Below are positions 60,430 to 64,000 of a stretch of 64,000 bases of DNA, piece by piece. Every line of letters begins with the position of its first letter. Positions within the stretch are counted from its first letter, which is position 1. Made by a program: the position numbers and the translations under genes. The notes below the pieces were generated by a model, which did not search any database, was not told where the DNA came from, and saw only the letters and a list, made by a program, of their open reading frames with translations. Source of the stretch: Reyranella sp. (GTDB lineage: Bacteria > Pseudomonadota > Alphaproteobacteria > Reyranellales > Reyranellaceae); the NCBI RefSeq assembly GCF_017305915.1, contig NZ_JAFKJN010000012.1, forward strand, positions 62,001-126,000, written 5' to 3'.

Positions 60430-63141
60430 ATGCAAAGAAATCTGTTCTCCTACATCTGGCGATACAGCAGGCCCGAGCAGCTCGTGATCCTGCTGCTCGT
60501 CGTGTTCGCGCAGGTTTTCTACTTCATGTCGCTGACGGTGCCGAAGTCGATCGTCAACAACGGCATCACCGGCAACGCCTTCAAGAACCATCACACCATC
60601 CCGTTCCTGGTGTGGGAACTCGACCTGTCGGCGATCTTCCCCGGCAAGGTCCTCCGCATCCTCGACGGCTTCCAGGTCGACCAGCTGCAGTACCTGGTGA
60701 TCATGAGCTTCGTGTTCCTGGCCGCCGTGATCGTGAACGGCCAGTTCAAGAAGAGCATCAACACCCAGAAGGGCCGCATGGGCGAGCGCATGCTGCGCCG
60801 CCTGCGCTACGAGCTGTACGACCGCATCCTGCGATTCCCGCCGGCGCACTTCCGCAAGGTGAAGCAGGCCGAGCTGGCGACCATGATCAAGGACGAGGTC
60901 GAGCCGCTCGGCGGCTTCATCGGCGACGCCTTCGTGCAGCCGATGTTCCTCGGCGGCCAGGCGCTGACCGCGATCATCTTCATCATGATGCAGAACTTCC
61001 TGCTCAGCATCATCGTGCTGGTGCTGCTGGGCGTGCAGATGGTGATCATCCCGCGCCTGCGCAAACCCGTCCTGGTGCTGGGCCGGCAGCGGCAGCTGTC
61101 CGCCCGCCTCCTTGCCGGCCGCATCGCCGAGACCGCCGACGGCAACACCGAGATCCACGTCCACGGCGCGGCCAACTACGAGCGCGCCGACATCTCCGAG
61201 CGGCTCGGCCACATCTTCAAGATCCGCTTCGACCTCTATAACAAGAAGTTCGTCGCCAAGTTCTGGAACAACATCCTGTCGCAGGCGACGCCGTTCGCCA
61301 TCTACCTGGTCGGCGGCTACTTCGCGATCACCGGCCAGATGGATGTCGGCGCCGTGGTCGGCGTGCTGCTCGCCTACAAGGACCTGCCGTCGCCGATCAA
61401 GGAGCTGATCGACTGGGACCAGCAGCGCCAGGACGTGCAGATCAAGTACGAGCAGGTGATCGATCAGTTCCAGCCCGAGGGCATGATGGACCCCGATCTG
61501 CAGGCGGTGCCCGACGGTCCCATACCGCCGCTCGGCCACGAGCTGGTGCTGACCGGCGTCACCGTCTCCGAGGACGGCCGCGTCAAGCAGCTCGACAACG
61601 TCAGCCTGACCCTGCCGACCGACACCCACGTGGCGGTGATCGGCGGCTCGGGCTCGGGCAAGGACGTGCTGGGCCAGGTGCTGGCGCGGCAAGTGCCGAT
61701 CAACGGCGGCTCGGTCCGGATCGACGGCCAGGACTTCTTCCGCCTGCCCGAGTACGTGCTGGGGGCGCGCGCCGGCTATGTCGGCCAGGAGACCTACCTG
61801 TTCCCGATCTCGGTGCGCGACAACCTGCTGTTCGGGCTCAAGCACCGGCCGGTCGCGCCCGCCCAGTACGACGACGCCACCCGCGCGCTGCGCGAGGCGT
61901 TCTGGCGCGAATCGGAGCGGGCCGGCAACCCGGCGTTCGATCCCAACGCCGACTGGATCGACTACGAGCTGGCCGGCGCCAGCGGGCCGGCCGACCTGCT
62001 GCGCTGCATCGTCGAGGTGCTGAAACAGGTCGAGCTGGACGAGGATATCTACTCTCTCGGCCTGCGCGGCACGGTCGACGCCGACAAGCGGCCCGATCTC
62101 GCCGAGAAGATCCTCAAGGCCCGCCATGCCCTGCACGGCCGGCTGCAGGACGCGGCCTATGCCGGCCTGGTCGAGCCGTTCAATGCCGAGCGCTACAACC
62201 GGAACCTGTCGGTCGCCGAGAACCTGCTGTTCGGCACGCCGGTCGGCCCCGACTTCGACGGCGACAACCTTGCGGCCGATCCGTACATGCAGACCGTGCT
62301 GCACGAGCTCAGGCTCGACGAGGAGCTGCTGCGCATGGGCCTCAGCATCGCCGAGACCATGGTCGAGCTGTTCTCCGGCCTGTCGCCCGACAACCCGTTG
62401 TTCGAGCAGTACAGCTTCATCTCGGCCGACGAGCTGCCCAACGTCCGCTTGCTGCTGCAGCGGCTGGGCGGCAAGGGCGTCGAGGCGGTGCCGGAGGCCG
62501 ACCGGGTGCGGCTGATGACCCTGCCGCTGTGCTACGTCGAGGCGCGCCATCGCCTGGGACTGATCGATGCCGAGATGGAGGACCGACTGCTGGCGGCGCG
62601 GCGGGCCTTCGCGGCCGGCCTGCCCGGGCCGCTGCGCGGAGCGGTCAGGTTCTACGACTTCGAGCAGTACAACGGCGCAGCCACCCTGCAGGACAACATC
62701 CTGTTCGGCCGCCTGGTCTACGGCCAAGCCCAGGCCGACCAGCGCATCGGTACCCTGACCCGCGAGGTGCTGGACGAGCTCGAGCTGCACGACTCGGTGA
62801 TCGAGGTCGGCCTGGAGTTCAATGTCGGCGTCGGCGGCAAGCGGCTTGGGGCCACCCAGCGGCAGAAACTCGGCATCGCCCGGGCGCTGATCAAGCGGCC
62901 GCAATTCCTGGTGGTGAACGAGGCGGTGGCGGCCTTCGACGGCCGCACACAAGACAGAATCCGCGACCACATTCTTGCCGCGGCCGAGGGCCGGGGCGTG
63001 GTGTGGATCGCCAACCGGCCGAGCCAGGCCGAACCCTTCGACCGGGTGATCGTCATGCAGGGCGGCCGCGTGGCCACCTTCGGCGAGAAGGCCCAGGTGG
63101 AGGGCAATGGGCTCTATGCCGAGCTGATGGCTTCGGCGTAA
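60430..63141 (+). CDS. ABC exporter-like protein with degenerate ATPase and expanded middle region
   Basis: A 903-residue protein. Residues 1-340 form an exporter membrane domain with about six helices. The ATPase domain (370-903) is odd. Walker A is GGSGSGKD (D412 in place of Ser/Thr), Walker B is FLVVNEAVAAFD (N830 in place of Asp), the signature reads LGATQRQK in place of LSGGQ, and the H-loop is IANRPS (N862). The Q-loop Gln (VGQE, 453) and the Glu after Walker B are kept. Between Q-loop and signature are about 350 residues, roughly four times the usual, with three copies of a DNLLFG-type motif at 464, 597 and 755. ATP turnover is probably weak or absent. ATG 60430 is used. Confidence 0.88.
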   Translation: MQRNLFSYIWRYSRPEQLVILLLVVFAQVFYFMSLTVPKSIVNNGITGNAFKNHHTIPFLVWELDLSAIFPGKVLRILDGFQVDQLQYLVIMSFVFLAAVIVNGQFKKSINTQKGRMGERMLRRLRYELYDRILRFPPAHFRKVKQAELATMIKDEVEPLGGFIGDAFVQPMFLGGQALTAIIFIMMQNFLLSIIVLVLLGVQMVIIPRLRKPVLVLGRQRQLSARLLAGRIAETADGNTEIHVHGAANYERADISERLGHIFKIRFDLYNKKFVAKFWNNILSQATPFAIYLVGGYFAITGQMDVGAVVGVLLAYKDLPSPIKELIDWDQQRQDVQIKYEQVIDQFQPEGMMDPDLQAVPDGPIPPLGHELVLTGVTVSEDGRVKQLDNVSLTLPTDTHVAVIGGSGSGKDVLGQVLARQVPINGGSVRIDGQDFFRLPEYVLGARAGYVGQETYLFPISVRDNLLFGLKHRPVAPAQYDDATRALREAFWRESERAGNPAFDPNADWIDYELAGASGPADLLRCIVEVLKQVELDEDIYSLGLRGTVDADKRPDLAEKILKARHALHGRLQDAAYAGLVEPFNAERYNRNLSVAENLLFGTPVGPDFDGDNLAADPYMQTVLHELRLDEELLRMGLSIAETMVELFSGLSPDNPLFEQYSFISADELPNVRLLLQRLGGKGVEAVPEADRVRLMTLPLCYVEARHRLGLIDAEMEDRLLAARRAFAAGLPGPLRGAVRFYDFEQYNGAATLQDNILFGRLVYGQAQADQRIGTLTREVLDELELHDSVIEVGLEFNVGVGGKRLGATQRQKLGIARALIKRPQFLVVNEAVAAFDGRTQDRIRDHILAAAEGRGVVWIANRPSQAEPFDRVIVMQGGRVATFGEKAQVEGNGLYAELMASA

Positions 63142-63160
63142 GCTATCGAAGGAGGAGGCG

Positions 63161-63616
63161 ATGAACCTCAACGAGGAAGTCGAGATTCTCAAGGGTGTGC
63201 CGCTTTTCGCCAAGATGGAACCGGCCAAGCTCAAGCTGCTGGCGTTCACCGGCGAACGGATGACGTTCAACAGCGACCAGGAGGTCTGCCACCAGGGCGA
63301 TCCGGGCGATGCCATGTACGTCATCCTGGGCGGCATCGCCGACGTGCTGATCGACACCCCGACCGGCCAGTTGCGCGTCGCCCAGCTCAAGAAGAACGGC
63401 TTCTTCGGCGAGACCGCGATCCTGTGCGATGCGCCGCGCAACGCCACCATCAAGGCGAGCGAGTCGCTGCTGACGCTCAGGATCAACAAGGACATGTTCT
63501 ATCGCCTGGTCAGCGAGTTCCCGAGCATGGCGATCGAGATGATGCGCGAGCTGGCGCATCGCGTGGAGGACACCAATCAGAAGCTGCGCGAGGCGACAGC
63601 CAACAAAGCCGCCTAG
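63161..63616 (+). CDS. Stand-alone cyclic-nucleotide-binding domain protein
   Basis: A 151-residue protein made of one cNMP-binding domain: VCHQGDPGDAMYVILGGIAD and the phosphate-binding cassette FFGETAILCDAPRNATI with its Glu and Arg. A C-terminal helix follows, MMRELAHRVEDTNQKLREAT. There is no DNA-binding domain, so it is not a Crp-type regulator. It lies 19 bp after the ABC protein and might gate it; a cyclase gene is 22 kb away at 39522. Confidence 0.9.
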   Translation: MNLNEEVEILKGVPLFAKMEPAKLKLLAFTGERMTFNSDQEVCHQGDPGDAMYVILGGIADVLIDTPTGQLRVAQLKKNGFFGETAILCDAPRNATIKASESLLTLRINKDMFYRLVSEFPSMAIEMMRELAHRVEDTNQKLREATANKAA

Positions 63617-63622
63617 AGTCCC

Positions 63623-64000
63623 TTGAGCCGTCTCGACAGCTTCATCGCGCGCATGCAGGCGCAGCGCGACTGCCTCAACTTCCTCAAGGCTGCGATCGAT
63701 CCCCTGCCCGGCCCCATCCTCGAAGTCGGCCTGGGCAACGGCCGTACCTACGACCACCTGCGCGATCTCTTTCCCGGCCGCGACATCTACGTGTTCGAGC
63801 GCAAGGTGGCGGCCCATCCCGACTGCATCCCGCCCGACGACCGGCTGTTCCTCGGCGAGGCGCGCGACGCGATCCCGCGCGCGGCCAAGCAGCTCGGCGC
63901 CGTCGCGGCGCTGATCCATACCGACCTCGGCACCGGCGATCACGCGGCCAACACCGCGATGGGCAAATGGCTCGGCCCGGCGCTCGACACGCTGGCGGCC
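63623..64000 (+). CDS. S-adenosylmethionine-dependent methyltransferase (cut by window edge)
   Basis: The visible 126 residues begin LSRLDSFIARMQAQRDCLNF, with the SAM-binding motif LEVGLGNGRTYDHLRDLFPG and FERKVAAHPDCIPPDDRLFL. The pattern matches the class I Methyltransf_17 family. The start is taken as TTG 63623; an in-frame ATG at 63653 is possible. It is the third gene of the ABC-CNB-methyltransferase run, and its 3' end lies beyond the window. Confidence 0.8.
   Translation, partial: MSRLDSFIARMQAQRDCLNFLKAAIDPLPGPILEVGLGNGRTYDHLRDLFPGRDIYVFERKVAAHPDCIPPDDRLFLGEARDAIPRAAKQLGAVAALIHTDLGTGDHAANTAMGKWLGPALDTLAA

Noticed and set aside
60376..63495. Very long minus-strand open frame (over 1000 codons) opposite the ABC protein
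   Set aside because: Its translation is rich in His, Arg, Gly and Gln with no domain pattern. It is the antisense shadow of a high-GC coding strand.

Overview
The window is a GC-rich chromosomal segment from an alphaproteobacterium. The evidence is the linked run rpmH-rnpA-yidD-yidC-engB-argB, a complete System I cytochrome c maturation operon, and the many alphaproteobacterial protein families. A Rhodospirillales or Reyranella-like host is my best guess, but the sequence does not prove it. Most genes are packed in short operons with ATGA, GTGA or TGATG overlaps.

Layout. 1-9.4 kb: an MFS transporter (cut by the window edge), nudB, dapD, lemA with an HtpX-like protease, a glycerophosphodiester phosphodiesterase, and a GntR regulator ahead of a PhyH dioxygenase and a SAF-domain oxidoreductase. 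9.4-17.6 kb: def, argB, a 2-oxoglutarate oxygenase, engB, yidC, yidD, rnpA, rpmH, a GST and an orphan histidine kinase. 17.6-20.5 kb: a foreign-looking, less GC-rich island with matched inverted ends and a target duplication. It carries small unknown genes and no recognisable transposase. 20.5-36.7 kb: a DUF1499 protein, a DMT transporter, a GST/cupin/Ldh operon, an MscS channel with an alpha/beta hydrolase, a selenoprotein of the UGSC family beside its thioredoxin-domain partner, a desaturase operon and several membrane proteins. 36.7-41.3 kb: a subtilase, a PAP2/haloperoxidase-type protein and an adenylate cyclase-TPR protein. 41.3-48.9 kb: ccmABCDEFGHI on the minus strand, with palindromic elements inserted at two gene junctions. 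48.9-49.3 kb: a candidate three-hairpin small RNA and a long inverted repeat. 49.3-53.5 kb: a peptide-type ABC importer without a binding protein. 53.5-64 kb: a glycosyltransferase cluster, then a large ABC exporter-like protein with a degenerate ATPase site, a cyclic-nucleotide-binding protein and a methyltransferase that runs off the end.

The gene groups form recognisable units. One is the classic ribosomal protein L34/RNase P/YidC/EngB biogenesis cluster. The complete ccm operon makes periplasmic c-type cytochromes. The GntR, PhyH and SAF-oxidoreductase genes look like a small catabolic unit. The glycosyltransferases, histidine phosphatase, deacetylase-like protein and ABC protein suggest a surface glycan or glycolipid system of unknown product.

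The segment is also rich in repeats: at least three families of short palindromes, a roughly 165-bp dispersed repeat in two copies, and two decayed genes (a globin and a potassium-channel fragment). The strongest candidates for something new are the island at 17607-20519, the UGA-encoded selenoprotein at 28013-28534, the degenerate ABC protein at 60430-63141 and the small RNA at 49060-49165. I saw no tRNA, rRNA or CRISPR array.
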